Positions 46,962 through 56,630 of a stretch of 64,000 bases of DNA are shown here, one piece after another. Below the pieces are notes generated by a model that made no database searches, was not told where the DNA came from, and worked only from the letters and a program-made list of their open reading frames with translations. Origin of the DNA: Mesorhizobium sp. (GTDB taxonomy: Bacteria; Pseudomonadota; Alphaproteobacteria; Rhizobiales; Rhizobiaceae); NCBI GenBank assembly GCA_004017535.1, contig SAJS01000017.1, forward strand, positions 1 to 64,000. The letters are read 5' to 3'. Positions within the stretch are counted from its first letter, which is position 1. Every line of letters starts with the position of its first letter. The translations under genes and the position numbers were made by a program.

Positions 46962-47291
46962 CGAACCTGCTCCCGCAACCTGCCGACCCATACCCTGCCA
47001 TATAAGCGGCTGCTTGACAAAGCCGTGCGGCGGATAGGGCCCTTGAATCTATCCGGGCGGCACCGCCCGGTTACACAAGCCTTGCAAACTCGTGGCAACA
47101 AACATGGATTGCCGTCCGGACTATGCGAGCCATTTCACATACCGGGTCCGACAATCGCGCAATGGGTTTCGCCGAGAAAGCGGCTGCGTTTAGCTTCCGT
47201 TAGTTTTTGCGCAGGTGCTCAATTGTCGTCGCGTGAGGCCAGTGATAACGTTACGTCACATGGGTCTCAGGGCCGCTGGCTGGGGGTTGGT
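46962..47291. promoter_or_regulatory. divergent T6SS promoter region with a dyad
   Basis: This 330-nt gap between tssH and tssA holds no gene I can support. Near tssA, GTGATAACGTTACGTCAC (47242-47259) has an 8-bp palindromic core TAACGTTA and lies 32 nt before the GTG start, a possible operator or promoter. No FNR-type box is present. Confidence 0.45.
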
Positions 47292-48467
47292 GTGATTGAT
47301 CTCGCACTCTGGCTGAATCCTCTGAACGGTGCGAATCCGTCGGGAGAGGACTTGCGCAACGACCCGGCTTTTCATGAGCTGGAGCGCCTGACCGAGCCTC
47401 AGGTCAAAGTCGTTCATGACGGCAACAGCAAGCCCACTTCGCAATCCAGTCCGGTCGACTGGACGGCCGTGCTGGAAAAAGCCGAGGAATTGCGCCCGCG
47501 CGGCCGGGATCTGCGCCTGCTGGTCATCGTTGCGCGGGCCCTGGCCAACGAGGAAGGGCTGGCCGGCCTTGCCCAGGGCCTGACGCTCATCGCCAGGACC
47601 TTCGAACAGTACTGGGACACGATGCACCCTGCGCTGCGAACAGGCACGCCGCGTGAGGCCGCCTTGCGCCGCATCAATGCGCTCCTCGATCTGCAAAACG
47701 GCCAGGAAGGCCTGCTGGCGAACCTCAGGCAGGCGGTATTCTTCTCGCCGCGCGCGATCGGGCCGATCAGTGGCCGGGACCTGGAACAGGCGGCGCTCGA
47801 TGAACGCGTCATGCTCCAGGAGGCAGCCTCCGGCCTCGGGACCGCCGAAAAGGCGGCGCTGACGAGCGCCCACAACCAGCTGTTGAACCGTGTGCGCACA
47901 GGATGCGCGGCGCAGGTCGATCAAGCGGCGGACGCGATGGCGTCGCTGATGGCCGACGCGCGTGCCACGATCGCCGCTCTCGAGGCGGTGGATGTCGCGC
48001 TCAACGCCCGCATCGAAGGCAATGGCGCAACCATCCCGGAATTGAAGAAGTTCCTGCAGCGTTTGCTGACGACGCTGGAGCGGAATTCCAGCGCCGGCAC
48101 GCAAGTTGCGAATGGCGCCGCGAAAGCCTCCCCACAGCCGGCGCAGCCGGCATCGACGCCCGCCCGAAACGGTCATGGAGCCGAGCCGATGGCAAGTGTG
48201 GCAAGCCCAGTGGAAGCGAGCGCCGGCCTGCCGGACCGGATCAACTCGCGCGACGAAGTCGTCAAATGCCTGGACCTCGTCGTCGCCTTCTACGACCGCA
48301 CCGAGCCGTCCAGCCCCATCCCGCATCTCGCCCGGCGGGTGCGCCGGATGGTGCACATGGATTTCGTGGAACTGATGGAAGATCTCGCCCCGTCGGGGCT
48401 GAAGGAATTCCGGCTGCTTGCCGGTGTCCCGGATCCCAAGAAGCCGGCCCAGAAGGATGAAAGGTAA
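47292..48467 (+). CDS. tssA: T6SS baseplate/cap protein TssA
   Basis: A protein of 391 aa with an ImpA-type N-terminal domain (LALWLNPLNGANPSGEDLRNDPAFHEL, residues 3-29), an all-helical middle, a disordered Ala/Pro-rich linker (about 270-315), then a C-terminal DREEVVKCLDLV-like region. Start is GTG 47292, after GGGGG; no ATG in frame gives this N-terminus. TssA docks sheath and baseplate. It is the first gene of the plus-strand T6SS operon, 5 nt before tssB. Confidence 0.88.
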   Translation: MIDLALWLNPLNGANPSGEDLRNDPAFHELERLTEPQVKVVHDGNSKPTSQSSPVDWTAVLEKAEELRPRGRDLRLLVIVARALANEEGLAGLAQGLTLIARTFEQYWDTMHPALRTGTPREAALRRINALLDLQNGQEGLLANLRQAVFFSPRAIGPISGRDLEQAALDERVMLQEAASGLGTAEKAALTSAHNQLLNRVRTGCAAQVDQAADAMASLMADARATIAALEAVDVALNARIEGNGATIPELKKFLQRLLTTLERNSSAGTQVANGAAKASPQPAQPASTPARNGHGAEPMASVASPVEASAGLPDRINSRDEVVKCLDLVVAFYDRTEPSSPIPHLARRVRRMVHMDFVELMEDLAPSGLKEFRLLAGVPDPKKPAQKDER

Positions 48468-48472
48468 CAAGC

Positions 48473-49009
48473 ATGCCAGCAGAGAGCAAAGCGAAGGTCA
48501 TCGAAAGAAACCGCGCGCCGCGCGTGCAGATCGCCTACGACGTCGAAACCTACGGCAGCCCGACAACGATCGAACTGCCGTTCGTCATGGCCGTGATGGC
48601 CGACCTTGCCGGCGCTTCACAGACCAAGGAAGCGTCGAAATCGGTCCTCGACCGCAACTTCGTCGAAACCGACGCCAACCGCTTCCCGAAATTCATGGAA
48701 GCGATGGGGCCGCGCGTGAAGGCGCGGGTGAAGAACACCTTGCCGCAGGCCGAGGGCCAGGAGCGGGACGAAGAGCTCGCCATCGACCTCACCTTCTCCA
48801 AGATGGGCGACTTCGCGCCGGACAAGATCGCCGAGCAGGTCCCGCAGCTGGCCGAGATCCTGAAGATGCGCCGTCAGCTCGAGGAGCTGCTGGGCTTCAT
48901 GGACGGCCGCGTCGACGCCGAAAAGCGCATCGCGCAGCTTCTGAACAACGAGCCGCTGCTGAGCAAGATCGCCAGCCAGGCGATGGATGACGGCAAGGGC
49001 GAGGAGTAA
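48473..49009 (+). CDS. tssB: T6SS contractile sheath small subunit TssB
   Basis: A protein of 178 aa with the TssB fold: PRVQIAYDVETYGSPTTIELPFVMAVMADLAG, then LDRNFVETDANRFPKFMEAMGPRV, and a C-terminal MRRQLEELLGFMDGR coil that pairs with TssC. It starts 5 nt after tssA and precedes tssC by 3 nt. Length is typical. Confidence 0.95.
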   Translation: MPAESKAKVIERNRAPRVQIAYDVETYGSPTTIELPFVMAVMADLAGASQTKEASKSVLDRNFVETDANRFPKFMEAMGPRVKARVKNTLPQAEGQERDEELAIDLTFSKMGDFAPDKIAEQVPQLAEILKMRRQLEELLGFMDGRVDAEKRIAQLLNNEPLLSKIASQAMDDGKGEE

Positions 49010-49012
49010 GTC

Positions 49013-50518
49013 ATGGCCGAACAGCAAAAGACCGCAGCCGCCACCGCCGAGGCGGAAGCCATCGATCTCGGCGAATTCAGCGGACTCCTTGAAAAGGATT
49101 TCAAGGTCAAGAAGGACGACAGCGAGAAGCTGCAGCAGTTGGTGCGCAACCTGGCGCTGGCGGCGCAATCGCGCTCCGAGACGACGACCATCTCGTCCAA
49201 TGCGATCAAGTCGATCAAGTCGCTGATCGCCGGCATCGACAAGATGCTGACGACGCAGGTCAACGAGATCCTGCATGCGCCGGAAGTGCGCGAGATGGAA
49301 GGCACGTGGCGCGGCCTCTGGTACCTGATCAACAACACCGAGACGGATACCAAGCTGAAGATCCGGGTGATGAACATCTCCAAGGAGCAGCTGGCCGACA
49401 CGCTGGAAGACTATGAAGGCCAGATGTGGGACCAGAGCCCGATCTTCAAGAAGGTCTACACAGACGAGTATTCGATGCTGGGCGGCGAACCGATCGGCTG
49501 CATCATCGGCGCCTATGAATTCTCCAACCACCCGCGTGACGTGGGCCTGTTGCGCAACATTTCGGGCGTCTGCGCCTCGGCCCATACGCCGTTCATCGCG
49601 GCCGCCTCGCCGCGGCTGTTCCGCATGGACAGCTGGCAGGAACTGCCGAACCCGCAGGACCTGCAGATGATCGTGAACAACCCAGCCTATGCCTCATGGC
49701 AGTCGCTGCGCGAGAGCGAGGACGCCCGCTATATCGGGCTCACCATGCCGCGCGTGCTGGCGCGCCTGCCCTATGGTTCGGAAACCGTTCCGGTGAAGGG
49801 CTTCACCTTCGAGGAGGAGGTGGGCGGCGACCACAACAAATATGTCTGGATGAACGCCGCCTTCCCGATGGGCGTCAACATCAACCGCAGCCACAAGCTC
49901 TATGGCTGGGGCACGCAGATCCGCGGCGTCGAGAACGGCGGCACGGTTATCAACCTGCCGGTGCACGCCTTTCCGACCGACGACGGCTCGATCGCGATGA
50001 AATGCCCGACCGAGGTCGCCATCGACGACCGGCGCGAGGCGGAATTGGCCAAGCTCGGCCTGATGCCGATCCTGCACCGCAAGAACACCGATCTTGCGGC
50101 CTTCATCGGCGCGCATTCGCTGCAGGACGACGAGACGCGCGCCGGGCGCCTGGTCGATCCGGACGCGCAGTCGAACGAGCGGCTTTCCGCCAACCTGCCC
50201 TACCTGTTCCCGGTCTCGCGCTTCGCGCACTACCTGAAGGCGATCGCGCGCGACAAGATCGGCTCGTTCAAGGAACGCACCGATATGGAGATCTGGTTGA
50301 CCGAATGGATCAACCGGTACGTGCTGGCCAACCCTGCCTTCGCCGACGACAAGGCGCGCGCCAAGCGTCCGCTTGCCGCGGCCGAGGTGCAGGTCGACAG
50401 CGTCGAAGGCCGGCCCGGTTACTACAATGCCCGTTTCTATCTGCGTCCGCACTACCAGCTGGAAGGCATCAACGCCTCGCTCCGGCTGGTGTCGGAACTG
50501 CCGTCGGTGAAGGGCTGA
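49013..50518 (+). CDS. tssC: T6SS contractile sheath large subunit TssC
   Basis: A protein of 501 aa that matches TssC throughout: EGTWRGLWYLINNTETDTKLKIRV, IGAYEFSNHPRDVGLLRNIS, ARLPYGSETVPVKGF, and a C-terminal RFYLRPHYQLEGINASLRLVSELP. With TssB it forms the contracting sheath and is unfolded by ClpV after firing. It is preceded by a clear ribosome site. Confidence 0.97.
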   Translation: MAEQQKTAAATAEAEAIDLGEFSGLLEKDFKVKKDDSEKLQQLVRNLALAAQSRSETTTISSNAIKSIKSLIAGIDKMLTTQVNEILHAPEVREMEGTWRGLWYLINNTETDTKLKIRVMNISKEQLADTLEDYEGQMWDQSPIFKKVYTDEYSMLGGEPIGCIIGAYEFSNHPRDVGLLRNISGVCASAHTPFIAAASPRLFRMDSWQELPNPQDLQMIVNNPAYASWQSLRESEDARYIGLTMPRVLARLPYGSETVPVKGFTFEEEVGGDHNKYVWMNAAFPMGVNINRSHKLYGWGTQIRGVENGGTVINLPVHAFPTDDGSIAMKCPTEVAIDDRREAELAKLGLMPILHRKNTDLAAFIGAHSLQDDETRAGRLVDPDAQSNERLSANLPYLFPVSRFAHYLKAIARDKIGSFKERTDMEIWLTEWINRYVLANPAFADDKARAKRPLAAAEVQVDSVEGRPGYYNARFYLRPHYQLEGINASLRLVSELPSVKG

Positions 50519-50564
50519 ACTCGTTAAGCAAAGTCATCTTGTTTCGTAGCGGTGGAGAAAGACA

Positions 50565-51041
50565 ATGCCAGACAGAACCGATGCGCCTTCGATGAAGATC
50601 GACGGCTTCCTGAAAGTGCCGGACATCAAGGGCCCGAGCAAACGCGACGGCCATGAAGACGAGATCGAGATCCACGGTGTCGACTACAAGATGATCGCGC
50701 CCTACGACCCGAACTCGCTGTCGCGGCGCGGCCGCGTATCGATGGGAATGATCAAATTCTTCAAGCACTACGACAAGTCGTCGCCCTATCTGAAGAAGGC
50801 GCTGTTCGAGAACAAGGCGCTCGACGAGGTTGTGTTCTCGGCACGCCGCACCATCGACGGCGAGACCAGCGACTATCTGGTCGTGACGCTCACCGACGCC
50901 TCGATCATGGAATACGATATGCGGCAGGCGCACGACGAACCAGACCTGATCGAGGAAGAGGTCAGCTTCGCCTACAAGAAGATCAAGTTCGTCTACGACA
51001 AGGACGACGAGATCGAAATGGACGTCTATGTCGGCAAGTGA
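50565..51041 (+). CDS. hcp: T6SS tube protein Hcp
   Basis: A protein of 158 aa of the Hcp/TssD family, which stacks as rings into the inner tube and can carry effectors: MKIDGFLKVPDIKGPSKRDGHEDEIEIHGV, then MGMIKFFKHYDKSSPYLKKALFENKAL and FVYDKDDEIEMDVYVGK. A GGTGGAGAAAG ribosome site precedes ATG 50565; the 46-nt gap from tssC is the longest in the operon and could hold an internal promoter. Confidence 0.96.
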   Translation: MPDRTDAPSMKIDGFLKVPDIKGPSKRDGHEDEIEIHGVDYKMIAPYDPNSLSRRGRVSMGMIKFFKHYDKSSPYLKKALFENKALDEVVFSARRTIDGETSDYLVVTLTDASIMEYDMRQAHDEPDLIEEEVSFAYKKIKFVYDKDDEIEMDVYVGK

Positions 51042-51780
51042 GGCCAAGCGGCCCGGCGGGAAGGCGCAGCTTGCCGGCAGCTCGCGGGCAAAGCGCGAGG
51101 CGGTCCAGCCCTCCCTCTGGGACCGCCTCGTCAACGATCTGCCCGGGCTGACGTCCGAGATCGACGGGCTGCGCCGTCTGCTGGAAGAAGAACTCGGCGC
51201 CGAGCGCGTCGAGGCTCTTCTTGCCGGCAGCGCCCGGGCCATCGATGCCGACCCCGAGCTTACGGCCGAGCAGAAACGGCGACTGCACAGGCTGATCTTC
51301 CAGACCGAGCATCGCGCCGAAATCGAAAGCCGCGGCGTGGTGGTGTCGGCGCGCGTGCTGCGCGAAGCCGTCCGGCGCGACATCGAGGCGCTGTTCAACA
51401 CCGAGCGCTTCGAATCCGTGCCGATGCTGTCCGACGCCGAGCACGAACAGCCTTTGGACGAGTTGCCTCCGCTCGCCGATTTTCCGGAAGTCCGCCGCAG
51501 CGTCGTCAATTACGGCGTGCCGTCCTTCTCCGGCCGCTCCTCGCGGGATTTCGACCGCGATACCCTGGCGCGCGAGATCCGCGCGGTGCTCGCCACCTTC
51601 GAGCCGCGTCTCAAGGAAAGCGCCACGACCGTGAACGTCACGCTCGGCGACAAAAGCGTCGGCCTCAAGATCGAGATCGACGCCGTGCTGATCATGACGC
51701 CGACGCCGGAACGCATGCGGCTGCGCACCACGATCAATCTCGACAACGGCCTGGCGCGAACCGAATTCCGGGAGACCTGA
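51028..51780 (+). CDS. tssE: T6SS baseplate protein TssE, with internal insertion
   Basis: A gp25-like baseplate protein of 250 aa; the family is usually near 150. The N-terminal SLWDRLVND (29-37) and LREAVRRDIEALFNTERFESV (111-131), EVRRSVVNYGVPSFSG and the C-terminal beta region are conserved, but residues about 41-105 form an extra helical, acidic segment between them. ATG 51028 overlaps the hcp 3' end by 14 nt. It is followed by tssF after 1 nt. Confidence 0.9.
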   Translation: MSASEAKRPGGKAQLAGSSRAKREAVQPSLWDRLVNDLPGLTSEIDGLRRLLEEELGAERVEALLAGSARAIDADPELTAEQKRRLHRLIFQTEHRAEIESRGVVVSARVLREAVRRDIEALFNTERFESVPMLSDAEHEQPLDELPPLADFPEVRRSVVNYGVPSFSGRSSRDFDRDTLAREIRAVLATFEPRLKESATTVNVTLGDKSVGLKIEIDAVLIMTPTPERMRLRTTINLDNGLARTEFRET

Positions 51781-51781
51781 G

Positions 51782-53656
51782 ATGGATCGGGTCTTCGTGG
51801 AGTATTACGAAGAGGAACTGACCCACATCCGGGCGCTTGCCGCGGAATTCGCCGACATGCATCCTGCGGTCGCCCGCAACCTGTCCCTCGACACCGTCCC
51901 CTGCCCCGATCCCTATGTCGAAAGGCTGCTCGACGGCGTGGCCTTTCTGGCGGCGCGCACGCGGCTCAAGGTCGACGCGGAGCGCTCGCGCTTCTCGCGC
52001 GCCGTGCTCGACGTGCTCTATCCGGACCTGGTGACGCCGGCGCCGGCGACGGCAATGGCCGTGCTGAAGCCTGGACAGCAGGTGCAGTCGATGATCGCCG
52101 GCCACGCCGTGGCGCGGGGCACGAGGCTGGTCTCAGGCCTGCATCCGGGGCTGTCGACGCGCTCGACCTTCACCACCGCGCAAGAGGTCACGCTGTGGCC
52201 GATCGCGATCGCCTCGGTCAGCTACTTCCAGGACCGCAGCGCCCTTGCCGCCGCCGGCATCATGCCGGTCGACGGCGTGCGCGGCGAGGCGGCATTCCGC
52301 ATCACGCTGGCGCGGACCGGAAAGGGCAAGCTCAGCGAGTTGTCGCTCGACCGCCTCGACCTCTATTTCGCCGGGCGCGCCAAGGCGCCGCTCATCTTCG
52401 ACGCGATCTTCGGCGCCTGCTCGGCCGTCGGCGCGCGGGCGGAAGGCAAGATCAACCCACTCACCGCCTTGCCCGAGCCCGAGATGATCGGGATCCACGA
52501 CGACGAAGCACTGATGCCGCGCACCCGCCCGACTTTCGAGGGATACCGGCTGCTGCGCGAATATTTCATGATCCCCGAGCGCTTCCACTATGTGCGGGTC
52601 GCCGGCCTGCAGCCGGTGATCCGCAAATGCGACGGGGCGATAGAGATCATCTTCGTGTTCCGGCGGCCGGTGCCGGAGCTCGCCGATGTGACGGCCGCCG
52701 ATTTCGAGCTGTTCGCGACGCCGATCATCAATCTCTTCGAACGCGAGTGCAACGTCATCGAGATCGACCCGCGCCGGACGCGTCAGGTGCTGCATGCCGA
52801 CCGTACCAGGGCGCGCGACTTCGAGATCTTCCGCGTCACCCGGGTGGAAGACGCCGACGCCGAAGGCAGCGAAGCGGTCATTCCCGAATTGTTCAGCCTG
52901 GGACAGAACCGCGGCAGCGGCTGGGTCTACTCGACCGAGCGGCGCCCGCGCCGGGCGACGGAGGACGAGCGGCGCGACGGCCTGACCCGCACCTCCTATA
53001 CAGGCGACGATGTCTTCATCGCGGTCTCGCGCCCGGCGGGGAGCCCGGCGAACCGGCCGCTCAAGCGGCTCGACGTGATGGCGCTCTGCACCAATCGCGA
53101 CCTGCCGATCCTGGATGACACGCCGACGCTGACACTGGAGACCGCCGATCCGGTGGAAGCGGTGCGGCTGCTCGGCGCGCTGCGGCCGCCGCAGCCGGCG
53201 ATCCCGGCAGCACTGCCGGCCGGCGCCGAAGGCGAATCCCGGGCCGACAATCTCGCCTGGCGGCTGGTGGCGCAGCTCTCGCTCAACTTCCTCAGCCTGG
53301 CCAAGGAAGGCCGCGGCGTCGACCCGCTGCACGCGCTGCTCGACCTTTACGCCGATCGCGGCGATCCGAGCCTTGCCCGCAACGTGCATTCGATCACCCG
53401 CATCGACTCGCGACCGGTGATCGAGCGGCTCCAGATCGACGGGCCGATGTGTTTCGGGCGCGGCACGGAAGTGACGCTGCATGTCGACCAGTCGGTGCTG
53501 GCGGGTCAGAGCACGCTGCTGCTTTCGGCCCTGCTTGCGCGGCTGTTCGCCCGCCATGCGGGGATAAATGGTTTCGTGCGGACCCGCACGCGGTTGCTGC
53601 AGAAGCAGGAGGATGTGCCATGGCCGATGACGCCCGGCAATCGCTACCTGATCTAG
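51782..53656 (+). CDS. tssF: T6SS baseplate protein TssF
   Basis: A protein of 624 aa matching TssF (VCA0110/ImpG): EYYEEELTHIRALAAEFADMHPAVARNL, then GVAFLAARTRLKVDAERSRF and a long mostly beta C-terminal domain. It forms wedges with TssG, TssE and TssK in the baseplate. The 3' end overlaps tssG by 37 nt, which implies translational coupling. Confidence 0.95.
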   Translation: MDRVFVEYYEEELTHIRALAAEFADMHPAVARNLSLDTVPCPDPYVERLLDGVAFLAARTRLKVDAERSRFSRAVLDVLYPDLVTPAPATAMAVLKPGQQVQSMIAGHAVARGTRLVSGLHPGLSTRSTFTTAQEVTLWPIAIASVSYFQDRSALAAAGIMPVDGVRGEAAFRITLARTGKGKLSELSLDRLDLYFAGRAKAPLIFDAIFGACSAVGARAEGKINPLTALPEPEMIGIHDDEALMPRTRPTFEGYRLLREYFMIPERFHYVRVAGLQPVIRKCDGAIEIIFVFRRPVPELADVTAADFELFATPIINLFERECNVIEIDPRRTRQVLHADRTRARDFEIFRVTRVEDADAEGSEAVIPELFSLGQNRGSGWVYSTERRPRRATEDERRDGLTRTSYTGDDVFIAVSRPAGSPANRPLKRLDVMALCTNRDLPILDDTPTLTLETADPVEAVRLLGALRPPQPAIPAALPAGAEGESRADNLAWRLVAQLSLNFLSLAKEGRGVDPLHALLDLYADRGDPSLARNVHSITRIDSRPVIERLQIDGPMCFGRGTEVTLHVDQSVLAGQSTLLLSALLARLFARHAGINGFVRTRTRLLQKQEDVPWPMTPGNRYLI

Positions 53657-54684
53657 CGCAATCGGCCCCAACCGAAGCGGAGCCGCTGTCGGAGGGGTAC
53701 GATTTCTTCGAGCTGCTGCGCCGGCTGGAGCAGCGGCGCGGCCTGTTCGGCCATTCCGGAACCGCGGAGCGCGAGCCGGCAAGGCTCGGCCAGCATGTGC
53801 GCCTGAGCTTCTCGGCCAGGGACGTGGTCAAATTCCAGGATACGGGCGAAAAGGCTCCGGCGCGGGTGACCGTTGCCAATCTCGGCCTGCTCGGGCCGGA
53901 AGGGCCGATGCCGCTGCATCTGACGCGCTGGGTGCTCGACCGGCTGTCGCAACGCTGGTTCACCGGAGCCGACGCCGAGCAGACCAGCGACACGACCTTC
54001 GTCGACTTCGTCAACATCCTGCAGCACCGCATGATCGCGCTCTACTACCGCGCCTGGGCGGACGCGCATCCGGCGGTGCAGGTGGAACGTTCGGTCGGCG
54101 GGCGTGTGCGCGCCATGCTGGAAGCCATGGCCGGCATCGGCCTTCCCGGCACGCAGGACCCCGAGCTCGACACGGTGCGGCTGCTTCAGGCCGGATCGCT
54201 GGCCAACCAGGTCGACGGCGCCGAGCGGCTGACGCTGTTCCTCGCCACCGCCTTCATGGTGCCCGTTCAGATCAAGGAATTCGTCGCCGCCTGGATCAGC
54301 ATTCCGAAGGCGCTGCAGAGTCAAGTCGGCAAGGTCTATGCGGCGCTGGGGCGCGGGGCCACGATCGGCCCGCGCGTCTTCAGCCGGCAGAGCCGCGTCG
54401 AATTGCGCATCGGTCCGCTCAGCCTCGACGACTTCAAGTCGTTCCTGCCTGGAGAACGGAGGCTTGCCCTGTTCAAGAAGGCGGTGCGCGACATGATCGG
54501 CGAAGCCCTTGATGTCGACCTCAGGATCGTGCTGGCGCGTGACGCCGTGCCGGCGCCGAAGATGGGAACGATCCAGCTCGGCCGAACCTCCTGGCTCTCA
54601 CGCCCAGCCGAGAAGGGCGACGCCGACGATCTCAGGCTGCGCACCATCGTCGGCTGGCGGCCGGACATGGCGGAGGCAGCCTGA
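53620..54684 (+). CDS. tssG: T6SS baseplate protein TssG
   Basis: A protein of 354 aa (TssG/ImpH): YDFFELLRRLEQ, NLGLLGPEGPMPLHLTRWVLDRL, LQHRMIALYYRAWADAHP, then FLPGERRLALFKKAVRDMIGEALDV. Start ATG 53620 follows AGGAGG within the tssF 3' end; the longer frame from 53449 is antisense-like tssF sequence in another frame. It ends at the ATGA overlap with fha. Confidence 0.93.
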   Translation: MADDARQSLPDLAQSAPTEAEPLSEGYDFFELLRRLEQRRGLFGHSGTAEREPARLGQHVRLSFSARDVVKFQDTGEKAPARVTVANLGLLGPEGPMPLHLTRWVLDRLSQRWFTGADAEQTSDTTFVDFVNILQHRMIALYYRAWADAHPAVQVERSVGGRVRAMLEAMAGIGLPGTQDPELDTVRLLQAGSLANQVDGAERLTLFLATAFMVPVQIKEFVAAWISIPKALQSQVGKVYAALGRGATIGPRVFSRQSRVELRIGPLSLDDFKSFLPGERRLALFKKAVRDMIGEALDVDLRIVLARDAVPAPKMGTIQLGRTSWLSRPAEKGDADDLRLRTIVGWRPDMAEAA

Positions 54685-56138
54685 TGAGCCTGCTTCTGAC
54701 CCTGGAACAAGGCCCGCGCTCGCAACTGGTCAGGCAGACCCGGCTGGACGAAGGCGAGTTGGTGATCGGCCGCAGCGCCGATGCCGGCTGGCAGATCGAC
54801 GACCCGGACATGTTCGTCTCGCGCGCCCATTGCAAGATCAGCGGCGGCCGCGACGGCTACTTCGTCACCGACACGTCGAGCAGCGGATTGTTCATAGACG
54901 ATTCCGACAGCCCGCTCGGAACCGGCAGGTCGACCCGCTTGCAAAGCGGCATGCGGCTGCGCATGGGCGACTACGTACTCCATGTCGAGATCCAGTCGGG
55001 CGCCGGCCACACCTCGATCGGCCAGGCGCCGATCGCCAACGCTGCGCCGGCATGGCCGTCGCCACAGGCGCGGACGCCTGCCAGCATCGGCGGCGACGAC
55101 TTCTTCTCGGCCAAGGCCGAGGAGGAACCGCAGCTGCCGCGCCCGGCCGGGCTGCCCGATCCGTTCGAGCAGCCTGTGCCCGGAGCTTACGATCGCGCTT
55201 CGAACCAGCGCAGTTCGCCGGCCTTCGACGACCCGTTCAGCCTCGATCCGGTGGCGACGCCGGCCTCGAACGACGAGCCCGCCACCGGCCGAGTGGACCC
55301 GTTCGGCTTTGGCGACATGCCCGCGCGCAACGACATGCCCGAGCCCGCGCCCAAGGCCGCCGGCTTCGACGATTTCAGCTTCGGGCCAGCTGCGACGCCT
55401 GCTTCCGTCACCACCGCCGATGCAACCGGTCGCGATGGGCGAGCCGCCGAGAAGTTGAAGGCGGCCCGCCCATGGGAAATACCGGCGAATGCGCCCGATC
55501 CGCCCGCCCCGCCACCTCGCGCTGCTCCCCCGCCGCGGCCGTCGCGTGCAGCGCAGCCTGCGCCGAGCGACATGGCACTGCGCGCCGCATTCCTGCGCGG
55601 TATGGGCGTCGAGGAGGCCGACTTTCCCGGGCGCGATCCGCTCGCCGAGATGGAGAAGTTCGGGCGCGAATACAGGCTGATGCTCGACGGCCTGATGCAG
55701 CTCCTGCGCAAGCGCGCCGAGGAGAAGGGGAGCGCGCGCGTCGCACAGACGGTGGTCGGTTCTTCGGAAGTCAACCCGCTCAAATTCCTGCCGACGGTCG
55801 AGGATGTCATCGTCACCATCATCGCTGAGCGCAGCCCCGGCTTTCTCTCCGGCGAGGCGGCGATCAGCGATGCTGTCAAGGATCTCGCGCATCATCACGT
55901 GCGCGCCTGGCGCGGCGTGCAAGCGGCGCTGCGGCGCATGATCGACCGTTTCGATCCGGCCGCGATCGAAGAAGAGCTCAAGTCCAATTCCGCGATCGGC
56001 AATCTGCTCGCCGGCGGGCGCAACGCCAAGCTGTGGGAGCTCTACCAGAAACGCCATCGCGACATCGCCCAGAGCGCGGAATCGAGCTTCCTGGGCGAGA
56101 TCGGCGCAGACTTCAGGGATGCATACGAAGAGGAGTAG
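54684..56138 (+). CDS. tagH: T6SS FHA-domain protein (Fha/TagH)
   Basis: A protein of 484 aa. An N-terminal FHA domain (about 20-95: LVIGRSADAGWQIDDPDMFVSRAHCKI) precedes a Pro/Ala-rich linker of about 190 residues and a conserved TagH/VasC C-terminal domain (EVNPLKFLPTVEDVIVTI, VQAALRRMIDRFDPAAIEEEL). Fha proteins respond to PpkA phosphorylation, but no ppkA or pppA is in the window. ATG overlaps the tssG stop. Confidence 0.9.
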   Translation: MSLLLTLEQGPRSQLVRQTRLDEGELVIGRSADAGWQIDDPDMFVSRAHCKISGGRDGYFVTDTSSSGLFIDDSDSPLGTGRSTRLQSGMRLRMGDYVLHVEIQSGAGHTSIGQAPIANAAPAWPSPQARTPASIGGDDFFSAKAEEEPQLPRPAGLPDPFEQPVPGAYDRASNQRSSPAFDDPFSLDPVATPASNDEPATGRVDPFGFGDMPARNDMPEPAPKAAGFDDFSFGPAATPASVTTADATGRDGRAAEKLKAARPWEIPANAPDPPAPPPRAAPPPRPSRAAQPAPSDMALRAAFLRGMGVEEADFPGRDPLAEMEKFGREYRLMLDGLMQLLRKRAEEKGSARVAQTVVGSSEVNPLKFLPTVEDVIVTIIAERSPGFLSGEAAISDAVKDLAHHHVRAWRGVQAALRRMIDRFDPAAIEEELKSNSAIGNLLAGGRNAKLWELYQKRHRDIAQSAESSFLGEIGADFRDAYEEE

Positions 56139-56142
56139 GGAC

Positions 56143-56595
56143 ATGATCGACAGACGCGAATTCATCGTTGCCATCGGCGCGACGGGGCTGCTTGCGGCTT
56201 GCCAGAGCGGCCCGCCGAAACCATCGGTGATCTCGGTCAACGTGACCGGCGGCGCCGGCATGAATCCGGGACCCGGGGGCGGCGATCGGCCGGTGACGGT
56301 TCTGGTGATGCGGCTTGCCAGCACCGGCAAGTTCAACTCGGCCGATTATTTCGCGCTGCAGGGCGACGCGGGCTCGGCGCTCGGCGCCGACCTGATCGGT
56401 TCGGATGCGATCTCGGTCGCGCCCGGCAAGACGGCGGCCAAGACCATCACGGTCGAGCCGAACGCGACGGCGCTCGGCTTCGTCGCGCTGATCCGCGAAC
56501 CCGGCGGACGCAACTGGCGCACGACCAAGTCGGTTTCGCCGGGGTCGAAATTCACCATCAATGTCAGCCTCGGCAAAGGCGGCATATCCGCTTAG
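56143..56595 (+). CDS. tssJ: T6SS outer-membrane lipoprotein TssJ
   Basis: A lipoprotein of 150 aa: signal MIDRREFIVAIGATGLLAAC with the lipobox LLAAC, lipidated Cys at residue 20. The TssJ beta-sandwich is visible in SVISVNVTGGAGMNPGPGG, RPVTVLVMRLASTGKF and the ending TINVSLGKGGISA. It anchors TssM to the outer membrane. ATG 56143 follows AGGAG; the in-frame start at 56119 precedes the signal and is unlikely. Confidence 0.93.
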   Translation: MIDRREFIVAIGATGLLAACQSGPPKPSVISVNVTGGAGMNPGPGGGDRPVTVLVMRLASTGKFNSADYFALQGDAGSALGADLIGSDAISVAPGKTAAKTITVEPNATALGFVALIREPGGRNWRTTKSVSPGSKFTINVSLGKGGISA

Positions 56596-56630
56596 CGACG
56601 CGTCAACAGGGCAGTGCAGAGAGTGGCAGC

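Noticed and set aside
54336-56336. Long minus-strand open frame of 666 codons opposite tssG and fha
   Set aside because: It is antisense to two clear T6SS genes, has low-complexity Arg/Gly/Ala composition and no recognisable domain; high GC codon bias produces such shadows.
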